Origin: Otis tarda
Taxonomy: Eukaryota > Chordata > Aves > Otidiformes > Otididae
Length of the DNA: 64,000 nt
Assembly (NCBI GenBank): GCA_026413225.1
Contig: CM048591.1
Location: 71,078,052 to 71,142,051, forward strand
Direction: 5' to 3'
In this document: piece by piece, positions 22,988 to 34,875 of the stretch
Numbering within the stretch: the stretch's first letter is position 1
Layout: every line of letters starts with the position of its first letter
The notes under the pieces: model-generated
Database searches by the model: none
What the model saw: the letters and a program-made list of their open reading frames with translations, nothing else
Told to the model about the DNA's origin: nothing
Translations under genes and position numbers: made by a program

Positions 22988-24141
22988 TGTCGTGGTTTTG
23001 TTAGTGAGGGGGGGCCTAAGGTGGTAGCTTCTGCAGGAAACTGCTAGAAGTCGCTCCCCTTTGTTCAGTGGACTCGGCTGGGCCTAGGGCAGACCTGCTG
23101 CTGGCCAAGGCCGAGCCGATTGGTAGCAGAATGTTCCGTGATAACGCCTCTGCAATAACGTATTTAAGAAGGGGAAAACAGGAAAAAAAAAGAGAGAGAA
23201 GAGAAGATGTGAAGAAGCTGAGCGGGGGCGGAGGCGCAGAGGGGGAGGCGCAGGCCTCATGGGCCTTGCAGGCCTCACCCTCTGGCCTCTCGCCAGGCAG
23301 CTGACTGGGCCCGACTTGGTCCGGCCCGGCTGCAAGAAGTGGAAAGGAGATGAGAAGTGAATAAGATGTAGATGTAAAAAAGATCCTGAGAGACATCTGC
23401 CACCCTGTTGTGAGGAATGGCTGCAGACACCAAGGTCAGTTCAGAAGGAGGGGGAGGAGTAATGCGCCTCCTGGCCAAGATTCCCCTGCAGCCTGTGGTG
23501 ACGACCATGGTGGAGCAGGTTGTCCCCCTGCAGCCCATGGAGGTCCATGGAGGAGCAGAGATCCACTTGGAGCCCGTGAAGGACCCCGTACCGGGGGAGG
23601 TGAATGCCTCAAGGCGGCTGTGGCCCGTGGAGGGCCCGCTGGGACAGCTGTTCTGGAGAGACTGTACTCCGTGGAAGAGATGACCCACGCTGGAGCAGTT
23701 CCATGAAGGACTGTGGCCCGTGGGAGAGACCCCACGATGGAGCAGGGGAGGAATGTGAGGAGTTCTTCCCCCGATGATGAAGTAGTGGCGTGAAACAACG
23801 TATGATGAACTGACTGCAACCCCCATTCCCTTTTCCCCCCTCTGCTGCTCGGGGGCGGGGGAAGGTAGTAGAGATAATGTTAAGCTTGGGAAGAGGGAGG
23901 GGTGGATGGAGGTTATCTTGTTCCCTGTCTCATTATCCTGCTGTTTGTAGTAATAAATGAATAGTTTTCCCCAAGTCAAGTCTGTTTTGCCCGTGACGGT
24001 AACTTTAAGGATTTTCTCCCTGTCCTTATCTCAAACCTCGAGCCATTTTTCCTTATATTTTCTCTCCCTGTTTTCTTGGAAGGTGTGGGGAGTGGGAGAG
24101 AGACTGCGTAGTCTGGTCCCGATCGGGGCTGAACTACGACA
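22988..24141 (+). mobile_element. 1.15-kb solo LTR, family 2, copy 1 (sense in intron 1)
   Basis: 1,154 bp from TGTCGTGGTTTTGTTAGTG to GGGGCTGAACTACGACA, flanked by a perfect 5-bp duplication GTCAA (22983-22987 and 24142-24146). A TATA-like TATTTAAG at 23161-23168 and AATAAA at 23952-23957 define probable U3, R and U5, with a U5 (CTTATCTCAAACCTCGAG) resembling family 1. The interval between them (about 780 nt) is long and has an open frame at 23417-23683 (begins MAADTKVSSEGGGGVMRLLA) that is shared with the other copies. No gag/pol sequence is present. Confidence 0.88.
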
Positions 24142-25895
24142 GTCAAATACAAAGAAATAATAAGCTTAATTTCATGTGAGGAAAACTTAGGTAAGATACT
24201 TGGAAGACGCAAGTGTGAGAAATTTAAGTCATGGCAAAGGTGGTTTCCTGTCTGTGAGATTATGTGAGGAGCTGGGATTTTTATTTATTAGTTCTTTTTT
24301 TTTAACAACAAGGGCGATGTCTTTATCAGGGATGTTCTAAGTGTGCTTGAACTTACTTCAAAGCAGAGAAGGGTCTAGAATAGATGATCTTGATGTCTTC
24401 TGTCTGTTTGCTGCTTTAATTTTTACAAAGCATGAACACTTGCTGCTCTGTCTGCAGCAGAGACCCTGTCAGTTTTAGCTTAGAGCTGATGTGCTATACA
24501 GGGAAGATAAGAGTGTGTGTATATGTATATGTGTGTATATTTTGTTTAACTTAAGGCTTTCCTAAATGTATTACTATTACAAGGCACTACTAGCTCCTTT
24601 TATTGCATGTTTACTCAACTTGTTTTACTTATTTTTCTCATTCTTCCCTTGCTGTAATAGCTTACGTGTTTACTTTCGCTAGTGTTGATACTAATTGCAG
24701 TGCTAGAAGCACTGCATTTAAGGTTATCTAAGTTATATGAAGTGGTTTTGATAGACTAGAGTAGGCCTTTCATTTTACCTTCTGACTTTTGAACACTGGC
24801 ATTTACTTTTTAATAAACTTACACTTGAGAAGACTGAATATAACTGTTATAGTTGCCCTGTTATTTTTTTTTTTCTGGCCTAGTCAGGGGGTAGAGGCAT
24901 CAAAATACATCATTTAGATTGAACTTCATCCACAAGTTCATGGAGTCACTGTTGTAATACCATCTTTCTTTCCTTCTTGTGCTGGTGTTCCCATAAGTTT
25001 ATCCTATCTAGAGTTTGTGTCGAGCTTTAGTTTTAGCACTGAGAAAAATTGAAAGGATTTTGAAACTTCAAGGCTGATGCAGGGAGGTAAATGTTCTTTT
25101 CTTCCAATCAGTATTATTCTGCCAGACTCATTTTTCTCTAGCAATGGACAACACAGCAACATTGGTTTGTTGGGTTGGTGGTTTTTTGGGGTGTTTTTGG
25201 TTTTGGTTGTTTTTTTTTTTTTTTTTTTTTTCCAATGAAGCTTACTGTCACCCTGTGATTGCAGTTGGGAAACGAACCAGCTTTAGCTTCTTTGTGTTGA
25301 TGCTGAGCTTCTGGAAGTGCAGGTGAGGGGCACAGTTGTGAAGGAAGGGTATGCCAATAGACTAGCAACAAAAGCACAGTTAGTGTGTGGACATTATTTC
25401 AATGATAAAGTTCTGAAAGGTGTCTTGATCTATTTTGTAATTTGTTGCAGAATTATAAAAATAAATAGGTATTTTTCTTTCCATAGGTGTGTGTGAAAAG
25501 GTGGCTTTTGTGTAAGCATGTAGATTTTCACGTTACAGAATGAGTTATGTGATGGAAGAGACAAATGTCTTGGAATGAAATTTCTGCTTTTCCTACAGGC
25601 AGATAGATGCCTTGACACTCAAGCCCTATGGCCAACAAAACTTTTCTTAATGTTGTTTAGATGTTGCTTGGCTTGCTCTGTATCACTGAAACTATGTTTA
25701 TTGCATGGAGAAAACTAACAGATCACAAGTTATGTGGTGTTTGAATGCAAAGTAAATTAAATGAACTCTTGCTTTCATTCACTGTTCATTTATTTGTTTC
25801 TTTTGTTCGAGGTGCTTGACCTATGTTTGATCTCTCACAGATTTTGGTATTTTTAGTGTCTCTGTTTTTAAACTGTTGTGGTGATTCAGAAGCAG

Positions 25896-26764
25896 CATAG
25901 AATCATAGAACGTTTGGATTGGAAGGGACCTTAAAGATTATTTAGTCCAACCCCTCTGCTCTGGGCAGGGACACCTTCCACTAGACCAGATTGCTCAGAG
26001 CCCCATCCAACCTGGCCTTGAGCACTTTCAGGGATGGGGCATCCACAGCTTCTCTGGGCAACCTGATCCAGTGTCTCATCACGCTCACAGTAAAGAATTT
26101 CTTCTTAGTCTAAATCTGATCTAAATCTACCCTCTTTCAGTTGAAAGCCATTACCCCCCCTTGTCCTGTCACTACATGCCCTTGTCAAAAGTCCCTCTCC
26201 AGCTTTCTTGTAGGCCCTCTTTAGGTACTGGAAGACTGCTATAAGGTCTCCCTGGAGCCTCCTCTTCTCCAGGCTGAACAGCCCCAACTCTTTCAGCCTG
26301 TCCTCATGGGAAAGGTGCTCCAGCCCTCTGATCATCTTTGTGGCCCTCCTCTGGAGCCTCTCCAACAAGTCCATGACATTCTAATGTTGGGGGCCCCAGA
26401 GCTGGACGCAGTACTGCAGGTGGGGTCTCATGAGAGCAGAGTAGAGGGGGTGAAACATCTCCCTCCATCTGCTGGCCACATTTCTTTTGATGCAGCCCGG
26501 GACTGCAGTTGGCTTTCTGGGCTTCAAGCACATATTGCCAGCTTCTGTTGAGCTTCATGTTCACCAGCACTCCCAAGTCCTTCCTCCTCAGGGTTGCTCT
26601 CAATCCATTCTCCCCACAGCCTTTATTTGTGCCTGGGATTGCCCAGTGCAGGACCTTGCACTTGGCCTTGTTGAACTTCATTAAGCTCTCACAGGCCCAC
26701 CTCTCCAGCCTGTCCAGGTCCCCCTGGATGGCACCCCTTCCTTTCAGCGTGTTAACTGCAGTGT
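25896..26764 (-). mobile_element. CR1 LINE, 5'-truncated
   Basis: A - strand copy. The 3' end (CATAGAATCATAGAACG on +) is at 25896. The - strand encodes the C-terminal RT region in two frames (KFNKAKCKVLHWAIPG at 26681-26304 and [20 protein letters not shown] at 26374-26105), so it is frameshifted. It ends at about 26764 after the segment complementary to GCATCCAGAGGGACCTGGA-like CR1 sequence. It lies antisense in FBXL17 intron 1. Confidence 0.92.
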
Positions 26765-29700
26765 CTTTTAGTGAGGACAGTTGGGTTTATCAGTCCCTTT
26801 AAGTAAAGATATTCTATTTGTTGTCAGAACCTTTTTGTTAGTAAGTGGCTGTTATGGGCAGTGTCTGTCTCCCTTTTGTAACCTCTGTCTGTGTGCTCCT
26901 GCTGCTAGCTTTGTGCTCGGTAGAGTGATCATGCGATTGCAGAGTGAGTTGATTCAGCTGGCTATTCTGACACCCATCTAACCTTGCAAAACTTTTCCTC
27001 AGGATCAGCTGCCTGAAAAGACTTTCTCTGGGTACAGTCACTAAATCCAGTGCAAAAATTCAGGTAACCAGGAGTAGGGGACTAGTAAACTGTTTGTATC
27101 ACTTTTCATGACTGACACACTTTTCTTAATCACGAGAGCATTTTTTAACTTGATTCCCTTTTGGGTATACTGAGGTTCCTTTCAGAGGTGTGTGCCTTGA
27201 GAGCTTACATGTTTGTCATATACTCAGAGGAGAGTCTAAGAAAGTCTTTTTTATCCATTGAAGGGGAAGAAAAACCCACTAATCTTAACTATCCCTTGAA
27301 AGGTTGAAGCAGAAGGCACTGTAATCTGTTTTAGGAACTTGAGCTGAAAGAAGATGAGATGAAAGAGCAAGGAACATGAGTAGAGGTTTTTGTTACTTGT
27401 TTTGTAGAAGTCTGCCTCTTGCCAGCAGGAAAAAAAGTGTGAAATGCATCTAGAAAATACTATTAAACTTGTGTTGTTTGGTGTTGTGTTTTTTTTTTTT
27501 TTTTGAGTGCTGAAATATATTTCAGTCTCTCTGGTGCTTGAAAGGGGAATTAGACAGGGAGCTGAAGGGTGAAAATTGAGTATTGAACATGCCAGTGTAC
27601 ATGCTAGAGCACAATTTTCATGAATTAAATGTGCTAACTAGTGGACCCATGAGGAAGTTATCTATCATAAGCAGGAGTTAAATGAACAGACTTGGGGGTA
27701 GAAATGGTTTTAGCCTTCAGCTGTATTTAAACAACCTTGGGAATAAGAAAACAATTTAAAACTCAGGACAGCTAAGCTGCCACAGTATCAGTATATATCT
27801 GGAGAATAAAACTGGATTAAAGAGTGCTGAAGGTTGTCAAAGTGAGTTGTCGCATTTTATGCATTAATGTATTATTTTAACTGGTAACTAAAGTAATCCC
27901 TTAATGTAAGGATGATGTGCCACTGTACTGGAATATGTATAGGCTTTGCTCTTAATTTCCATTTAGTGTAATTCAATAGGTCTTCTTTTAACAGCTGCAA
28001 GCTCTGAAGAGAAAATGATGTTTTACATGGCATTATTCAGAATCTTTTTATAGTTGGAACTTTTGTAGCTACTGCAGACAACAAAACTAGCAAGGCCTTG
28101 TCTTTGAACATGTACCACTTCTGTGCTGGATCTTCTGCAGTGGCTTTGTCAGTGGCTGCGTTTCCCCCTGCTGGCTTCACTCTCAATAAGTCAGTGATCA
28201 TTTCTCAATAAGTCAGTTTGCAACACCCTTGCTTGTCTCTGCAGCTAGAGTTATGTACAACATGGACTAAAACATGACCACAAATGCTTTTGAACATTTC
28301 TTCCCAAATAATTATTTTCTGTGCAGAAGTGTCATTTGTATCAAAATACGGAATCAAACTTGCTTCTTTTTTGTTTCGGCATTGCTACTGCTGTGTCTCA
28401 TGCAGTAGCAAAGCAGTAGCAGCAGGTCTTCTGTGATTTGTGAGGGCTTTCAGCTTTTGGTAGGATGGTAGTTGGAACAAAAATTATTTAAGGGCTTTCA
28501 TATTCACAGTGGCAAGAGTTTGCTGTGTTCTTGTTTTGAGAACTGTAAGCTCTTGATTCACAAAGTTAAGGTAGTGTTTCCACAAATAAACATATTTATT
28601 TCCCACTGTAGCAAAGACTAGTTAAAGCATTTTATAATGCCAGCCTCGGCATCCCTTCTTAGTATTACCTGGAGTCAGTCTGATGTCCCTCTAAAAGTAA
28701 CATGGGTCATATTGCCTGGTTCTCTTCTGAGGTTTTTGTAACTGTTAAAAGATGCAGTCTTCTGTTTCATACTGCTAGTAGGAACTCAAGTTTCCTGCTA
28801 CTTTTAGTAACTTGAGAATCGTCAGATTGTCATCTTTTTGTATCTTAGAATTACACTTTTGCAGTAGGAATGTCAGATGCCAAATTACCATTTACTCTTT
28901 AGTGCAATTTGCGGTCTTGACTGGGGGTAATAGTATTTTTTGAGTGCTGATCGCAGCCATGTCCTCGCTCTGTGTGCGGATACAGACAAGGAACTGCAGG
29001 AAGGAAGCAGGCATTGATTGTTTCATCCACACTTCTGTCTGCCCGTGTTCAACTGATGCTCTAATATGAAAGATCCGTTGACTGTGGTAATGGTCAAGCA
29101 AAGGCCTGCAGGAAAACAGGGTTCATGCACTATCCTTCAGCACTGTGAGCAGTTTTACTTAAGAGATTGTAAGTTTTTCATAGCTAGAAGAAGATGAGAG
29201 TGATAAATCTTGCAAGCATTTACAGGTGGTGAATTTGATTTTTTTTTTTTTTTTCCTTTATTATACTTTGCAGATTTTTTAGGAATAGTCAATCAGTTCC
29301 CCTTTGCTAACGGGTCTAATAGGGATATACACGTTTAAAACTGCCAAGCTAAGCCATCCCCCTAGAACAAGGGGATGGTAATGGTTGTTATTGTTGACAG
29401 TTGATTGCCTAGTCTGTTCTAAAGGCAACCAATGGTGGAGATTCTGTAAGTTACCAGGTATTATATTCCAGTGCTTCATTGTCCTTAGTTTGAGACTAAC
29501 TGTCCTACACATCACAAAGAAAATGAAAGTGTTGTTCTCTCCAGTTTGTTTACCTCCTTTCCCCTCCCTTTTCCTTGGTTAAACAATCTTAGTCCTTTCT
29601 TTTAATGCTTTCGTGTTTTCTAGACCTCGGTGCTTTCCTATAAACACTGTCCAAAATTTTCAGATTTTCTTGAGCACATTGCCTGAGGCTGGCTATAGTG

Positions 29701-30157
29701 CTTCTACTTAGTACTTGATGTCCTCATCAGTTGAGTGGAAGGACTGTTTCATGTGTTGCAGTCTATATTCCTGTGTAGGTGTCTTAATGCCTTACAGGAT
29801 AACATGTAGATTAAAGTTTATTTGTGGTTACAGGGTACCTTCATATGTCATAGTAATTTATGAGCCTACCATGAAGTTAGAGTTTATTCTTTTTTGGAGG
29901 CTGCTGTAGTGCTCAAAACCTTGGGGTATAAAATACTAATTTTGTGCTTCGTTTCCTTGTATAACACTGATTTGCTCTGCTGATCTGCTCCACCATCCCA
30001 TGCCCTCTTCCGACAAGACTGATGTTTTGATACATTTATGACTCTTCCTTTCAATTAATTTAAAAAAATAAAAGGAAGGTTTGTTTGGTGGGTTTTTTTT
30101 CCCTATCTGAATCAGAGCAGGACTTAAAACACCTGTTAAATGGCTTGCAAATAACCA

Positions 30158-30347
30158 TAATAGAATCATAGACTAATTAGGCTTGGAAAGGACCTTAAAA
30201 GGTCATCTAGACCAGCCCCCCTGCAAGGAGAAGGGACATCCCCGACTAGATCAGGCTGCTCAGAGCCTCATCCAACCAGCCCTGTTTCCAGGGATGGGAC
30301 ATCCACCACCTCTCTGGGCAACCTCTTTCAGTGTTCCCCCACCCTCA

Positions 30348-30387
<40 letters not shown>

Positions 30388-30633
30388 AAAAAGAAATCTT
30401 TAAGTCTAAATCTGCCTCGTTCTGTTTTAAAACCATTACCACCTGTTTTATTACAACAGGTCCTGCTAAAGAGTTTCTCCCTGTCTTTCCTGTTAAGCCC
30501 CCTTTAGGTACTGGAAGGCCGCTATAAGGTCTCCCCAGAGCCTCCTCTTCTCCAGGCTGAACAGCCCCAAGTCTTTCAGCCTGTCCTCTTAGGAGAGGTG
30601 CTCCAGCCCTCTGATCATCTTCATGTTCCTCCG
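30158..30633 (-). mobile_element. CR1 LINE fragment with internal A-tract
   Basis: A - strand CR1 3' fragment beginning ATAGAATCATAGACTAATTAGG on + (shortened: ATAGAATCATAGACT) at about 30158 and ending near 30633 (CTGATCATCTTCATG). It covers the 3'UTR and the last part of RT. An uninterrupted run of 34 A at 30352-30385 sits where CR1 copies normally carry a short A-rich stretch. It lies about 350 bp before FBXL17 exon 2. Confidence 0.9.
30352..30385. repeat. Poly(A)34 tract inside CR1
   Basis: 34 consecutive A on the + strand, replacing the short A/T stretch normal at this CR1 position. Probably replication slippage expansion. Confidence 0.95.
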
Positions 30634-30979
30634 TGAGCTAGTATTTGTGTTTGTGGTTGTTTAGGTATACCATCTCAGAAGCACATTTGAAATATGGTCT
30701 AAGAAAGGAGTGCTTAAGTAGGATACGTTATTTGTTGTGTTGGTTGTGGTAGTGTGACAACTTAATATTGTCAGCTATTGTGGCATGCAGGGTGGGTTTT
30801 TTTTTGTTGTTGTTGTAGTCCTTGACTAATCAAGTTGGCAACAAGTTCTAGAACTGTATATTGCAATGCATGCTAGTACTTTTCTGTCTTTTACAAGACA
30901 GGTTAGTAATAAAATATTTCTGTCTCTAAAATATGATTATTTCTGACAAATAATGTTTTTTTTTCCCCTTTTTTTACAG

Positions 30980-31102
30980 ATATTTTCCAATTTATCCCTG
31001 AATGAGCGTTGCCTGTCAGCATCATTAGTCTGCAAATACTGGCGTGACCTCTGTTTAGATTTTCAGTTTTGGAAGCAACTGGATCTCAGTAGTCGTCAAC
31101 AG
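30980..31102 (+). CDS. FBXL17: FBXL17 coding exon 2 (rest of F-box)
   Basis: 41 codons, residues 256-296, starting IFSNLSLNERCLSASLVCKY and containing the F-box hallmark of leucines, LVCKYWRDL and the downstream tryptophan (FWKQLDLS). With the end of exon 1 this completes an F-box of about residues 245-291, the SKP1-binding module. The acceptor is a strong pyrimidine tract ending TTTTTTTACAG and the donor is CAG|GTATGA. Both ends are phase 0 and the 123-bp length keeps the frame. Skipping this exon would keep the frame but remove most of the F-box. It is essentially identical to the mammalian F-box as I recall it, so the assignment is secure. Confidence 0.97.
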
Positions 31103-34100
31103 GTATGAAGGTATCATTGTGGTAAAAATGTGTTTTGATGATTCAGAGTTTGTTCTCAAAACTTGTAGTCTTGACTAAAGGTAAACAAAAGAAAGCCATA
31201 AAATGGTGATGTCTGTGCTTTCAGGGAATTTTCTGCTAGAGGCTGAAAATGTCTGGACCCTTAGATTAACTTATTTGAATGTAGCTTCTTTTGACTGCAG
31301 TCAGTTGTTAAAACAGTGTGAGGAAAAAGTGCTGTTTGAAATGGATTGTGTGTTACTTGTCTCAGGTCTGCATCAGGTAGTGGTAGTTCCATTCATAAGA
31401 ACTACCAGATCTCATATTGATTGAAAGGCGTACGTCAGCTTTTCTGAGGATGCTCTAGTTTGAGGAATAGTCACCTGACTGATGCTTGCTCTGTTTCTTT
31501 TTAACACGTTTTCTTTATTTTTTCTTCAAATTACGTGACTTGTACTGATCGGAGGAAAGATTGTGTCTTTTTAGGCCTTTAGCCAATCCTAGAATTAAGT
31601 ATACCTGGGATTCATGGGGTTTGTTTAGGGAGATCCTTACAGAGCCTATCCTTAGATTGTTTACGGTAACTTTCCTCCTTGGAAAAGTCTTTTTTAAGAA
31701 GGCCTGTGTTGTTTTGCAACCCTCCTTAGGTTTCTTGTTACTTAGTTACTTGCAGAGGTTTATAAAACAACTTATTGAGTTTCATGAAAATACAGGGTGC
31801 AGGGGAAGCAACCATTGGAGGGTCCCGTTTGAAGAAGCAGCAACACAAATTCGTCTGTGTTGGATATAAAGAGTATACATGGGATATTATTTTCAGATCA
31901 GTGATTCATAAGAAAGCATGCAAATTCTATTGCTTTTAGAGTTACTAGTTGTCATAGTTCAGCCCCGATCGGGACCAGACTACGCAGTCTCTCTCTCGCT
32001 CCCCCCACCCTCCGAGAGAATAGGAGGAGATGATATAAGGAAAAACGGCTCAAGGTTTGAGATAAGGACGGGGAGAAATCCTTAAAGTTACGGTTACGGG
32101 CAAAACAGACTCGACTTGGGGAAAACTATTCATTTATTTCTAAAATTAGCAGGAGAATGAGACAGGGAACAAGATAACCTCCCCCCACCCCTCCCTCTTC
32201 CCGGGCTTAACATTATCTCTACTACCTTCCCCACTCCCGAGCGGCACGGGGGGGCGGGAAAGGGAATGGGGGTCGCGGTCAGTTCATCACGCGTTGTTTT
32301 ATGCCGCTGTGTGATCGTCGGGGGAAGAACTCCTCGCATTCCTCTTCTGCTCCATCATGGGGTCCCTCCCACGGGCCACAGTCCTTTGTGAAACTGCTCC
32401 GGCGTGGGTCATCTCCCACAGGGTGCAGTCCCTCTAGAACAGCTGTCCCAGCGGGCCCTCCACGGGCCACAGCCTCCTTCAGGCCTCCACCTGCTCCAGC
32501 GTGGGGTCCTCCACGGGCTGCAGGTGGATCTCTGCCCCTCCGTGGACCTCCATGGGCTGCAGGGGGACAACCCGCTCCACCATGGTCTTCACCACGAGTT
32601 GCAGAGGAATCTTGGCCAGGAGCTGCATTTCTCCTCCCCCTCCTTCTTCACTGACCTTGGCGTCTGCAGCCGTTCCTTACAACAGGCTGGCAGACGCCTC
32701 TCAGGATCCTTTTTACATCTAATTCACTTCTCATCTCCTTTGCACTTCTTGCAGCCAGGCTGGGCCGAGTTGGGCCCAGTTGGCTGCCCGGCGGGAGGCC
32801 AGAGGGTGAGGCCTGCAAGGCCCACAAGGCTCGCGCCTCCCCCTCTCTGCTCCCCGCTCAGCTGCTTCACATCTTCTCTCCTTTTTTTTCTGTTTTCCCT
32901 TTCTTAAATACGTTATCGCAGAGGCGTTATCACGGGACATTCTGCTACCAATTGGCTTGGCCTTGGCCAGCAGCGGGTCCGCCCTAGGCCCGGCTGAGTC
33001 CACTGAACAAAGGGGAGCAACTTCTAGCAGTTTCCTACAGAAGCTACCACCTTAGGCCCCCCCTCACTAACAAAACCAGAACACTAGTTAACATGTTTCT
33101 GAACAGCTATGGAAAAGTTATATAGCAGATGGTTTGATTTTTTCTGAAGTGACACCAAAGTAGTTTCAGACCAGAAGTCCATCGTTTTTGTTTCTGTGTC
33201 AAATCAGTCTTTCTTCTTCTTTGTCTTGAGGTGTATTCTTCTACAGAGTTTTAGAGTGTTTTTGCCTATTAGGTAAGTTGGGATCTCACTAAAGTCTATC
33301 AGTTGTGGCATTGTCCTAGGAAACCTATCCTGCGAATTTTTTGAGTTCCTAAACCGATATTAAGTGCAAATGTTATTCTTCTCTGTAGGGAGAGTTTGAT
33401 AATTTGTTTTTTTTTTTTTTGATATTGTTACGTGGGATTTTTTGGGGGACATAGTGTGTATGTGTTTGCTTAATCATTGTTTGTGGTTTTTGGCGGTGCT
33501 TTTGCTTGTTTTTTTTTCTTTTTTTCTTTTTTTCCAGTTTGTCATACTTTCTAGTTAAGAGCTGCCTGATGAAGTAGCAAGGAAGAGGTTTAGACTTCTT
33601 ACTAATGGAAAACAGATTGAATGCAGCAAAGGAAGTGTGTGTTTCTCAACTGTGTAAGAGAAAAACAAAAGGGATTTGTATTGCTCTCTTGTCCTCTCCA
33701 GGCTTAAAACTAAATCCCATCTACTCTAAGTGGTGGATAAGTGTTCCTGGTTTTGTTGGAAAGACTTTTGTCATGTGTCACTTCAGGTTTTTTGAAACAA
33801 AACTTGTAAAGTGAAGGAGATGCATTGTGTCTTACGCACTTTGGTTTTATTTGTTTTATTTTAACTTATAAGCTTGAGAAGGAAGAATATCTTGTGTTTC
33901 TTAGCAGCTCTTAAAATTATCAGTATGTTAGCTAACTGCAATGTGTACAGGTACAAAGTGGATAGAACCTTTTTTCTTCGAACGAGCTCTGGGAAGATAG
34001 ACATGTAACTGATTTAATGGTCTTTCATAGGCTAACACTTAAAATATGCAAGTATTCTGTTTTAAAACAAGAGGAAACTTCTGGGTTTTAGTTAGCTTTT

Positions 34101-34617
34101 TTTTTTTTCCTGTTAACTACATTCTTTCTTTCTCATCCCTTTCATTCACTGCTACCTTAGGTGACTGTTTTCCATTGTTAAGAAGCCCGTTGTTACCTGC
34201 ATCACTGTAATATTTGTGTGCTGACACCTGTTTTTCGATGATTAGCAAATCTTAAGTAAAAACCTGTTGCATTTCAGAGACATAAAAACTTTGTTTGTCT
34301 GTAAATGCTGCCTTAGGGACTTAAGTTGAATGCTGCTATAGAAAAGCAAGCAAATCCTTTTTTTTCTAAAGGATGGAGGATTCTTTGTCTACAGTATGAA
34401 GAGGACCATTAACTATTCTCTCCAAGTGCTGGAGCAGAATTCTTTAAAGATAACTGTAAAACTGATTGTACTGGTATGCTCTTACTTTGGAAAACGAATG
34501 TTTTCATTCTTCCAATAGCTTATGGAAATCCATCTTACAAACAGGAGTTTTTGTGCTAATGAAATTAAATATGTTTATGAAAAAAGTTAAATTTGAATAT
34601 TTGGATTTTCTTTGCAG
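31103..34617 (+). other. FBXL17: FBXL17 intron 2 (3,515 bp)
   Basis: Flanked by CAG|GTATGA and TTTGCAG|G, phase 0. About a third of it is an antisense 1.13-kb solo LTR (31950-33083). The remaining sequence is AT-rich with T tracts (about 33400-33420 and 33505-33540) and no recognisable gene. Confidence 0.92.
31950..33083 (-). mobile_element. 1.13-kb solo LTR, family 2, copy 2 (antisense in intron 2)
   Basis: 1,134 bp on the - strand; on + it reads TGTCATAGTTCAGCCCCGAT ... AAAACCAGAACA, with a perfect duplication CTAGT (31945-31949 and 33084-33088). The TATA-like TATTTAAG is kept (complement at 32903-32910) and the poly(A) signal is at 32133-32138. The internal frame shared with copy 1 ends at 32479-32481 and is open upstream. 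Confidence 0.88.
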
Positions 34618-34875
34618 GTCACAGATGAGCTGTTGGAAAAGATAGCATCAAGAAGCCAGAATATTACCGAAATAAATATTTCTGATTGTCGCAATGTATC
34701 TGATACAGGAGTATGCATATTAGCAATTAAATGTCCTGGACTCCTAAGGTATACTGCCTATCGGTGTAAACAGCTTTCTGACACCTCTATTATTGCAGTT
34801 GCCTCTCAGTGTCCTCTTCTTCAGAAAGTGCATGTGGGCAATCAAGACAGACTCACTGATGAAGGCCTAAAGCAG
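34618..34875 (+). CDS. FBXL17: FBXL17 coding exon 3 (leucine-rich repeats)
   Basis: 86 codons, residues 297-382, beginning VTDELLEKIASRSQNITEIN. It holds about three cysteine-containing LRRs of the AMN1/FBXL type, visible as repeated pattern elements INISDCRNVSDTGV, RYTAYRCKQLSDTSI and VHVGNQDRLTDEGL, each followed by a short helix ending in C-P. These build the curved substrate-recognition solenoid. The acceptor is TTTTCTTTGCAG|G, the donor CAG|GTAACC, and both ends are phase 0. Reading through the donor hits a stop within about 110 bp, so intron 3 retention would truncate the protein. Confidence 0.97.

Larger units (their letters stand above)
18935..30979 (+). other. FBXL17: FBXL17 intron 1 (12,045 bp)
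   Basis: GT at 18935, AG at 30978-30979, phase 0. The first 290 bases are still CpG island; the rest is AT-rich. It contains the LTR at 21.1-21.7 kb, a possible old CR1 remnant at 22.6-23.0 kb, the sense-oriented 1.15-kb LTR at 23.0-24.1 kb and CR1 fragments at 25.9-26.8 and 30.2-30.6 kb. The stretches 19.2-21.1, 24.2-25.9 and 26.8-30.1 kb show only homopolymer and T-rich tracts (for example 25209-25231 and 27490-27504) and no coding signal. Confidence 0.9.

Noticed and set aside
23084-23979. Long antisense frames in LTR family 2 (also seen at 32.3-32.9 and 39.3-39.9 kb)
   Set aside because: They recur only because the LTR sequence recurs, lie opposite its transcription direction and resemble no protein I know.
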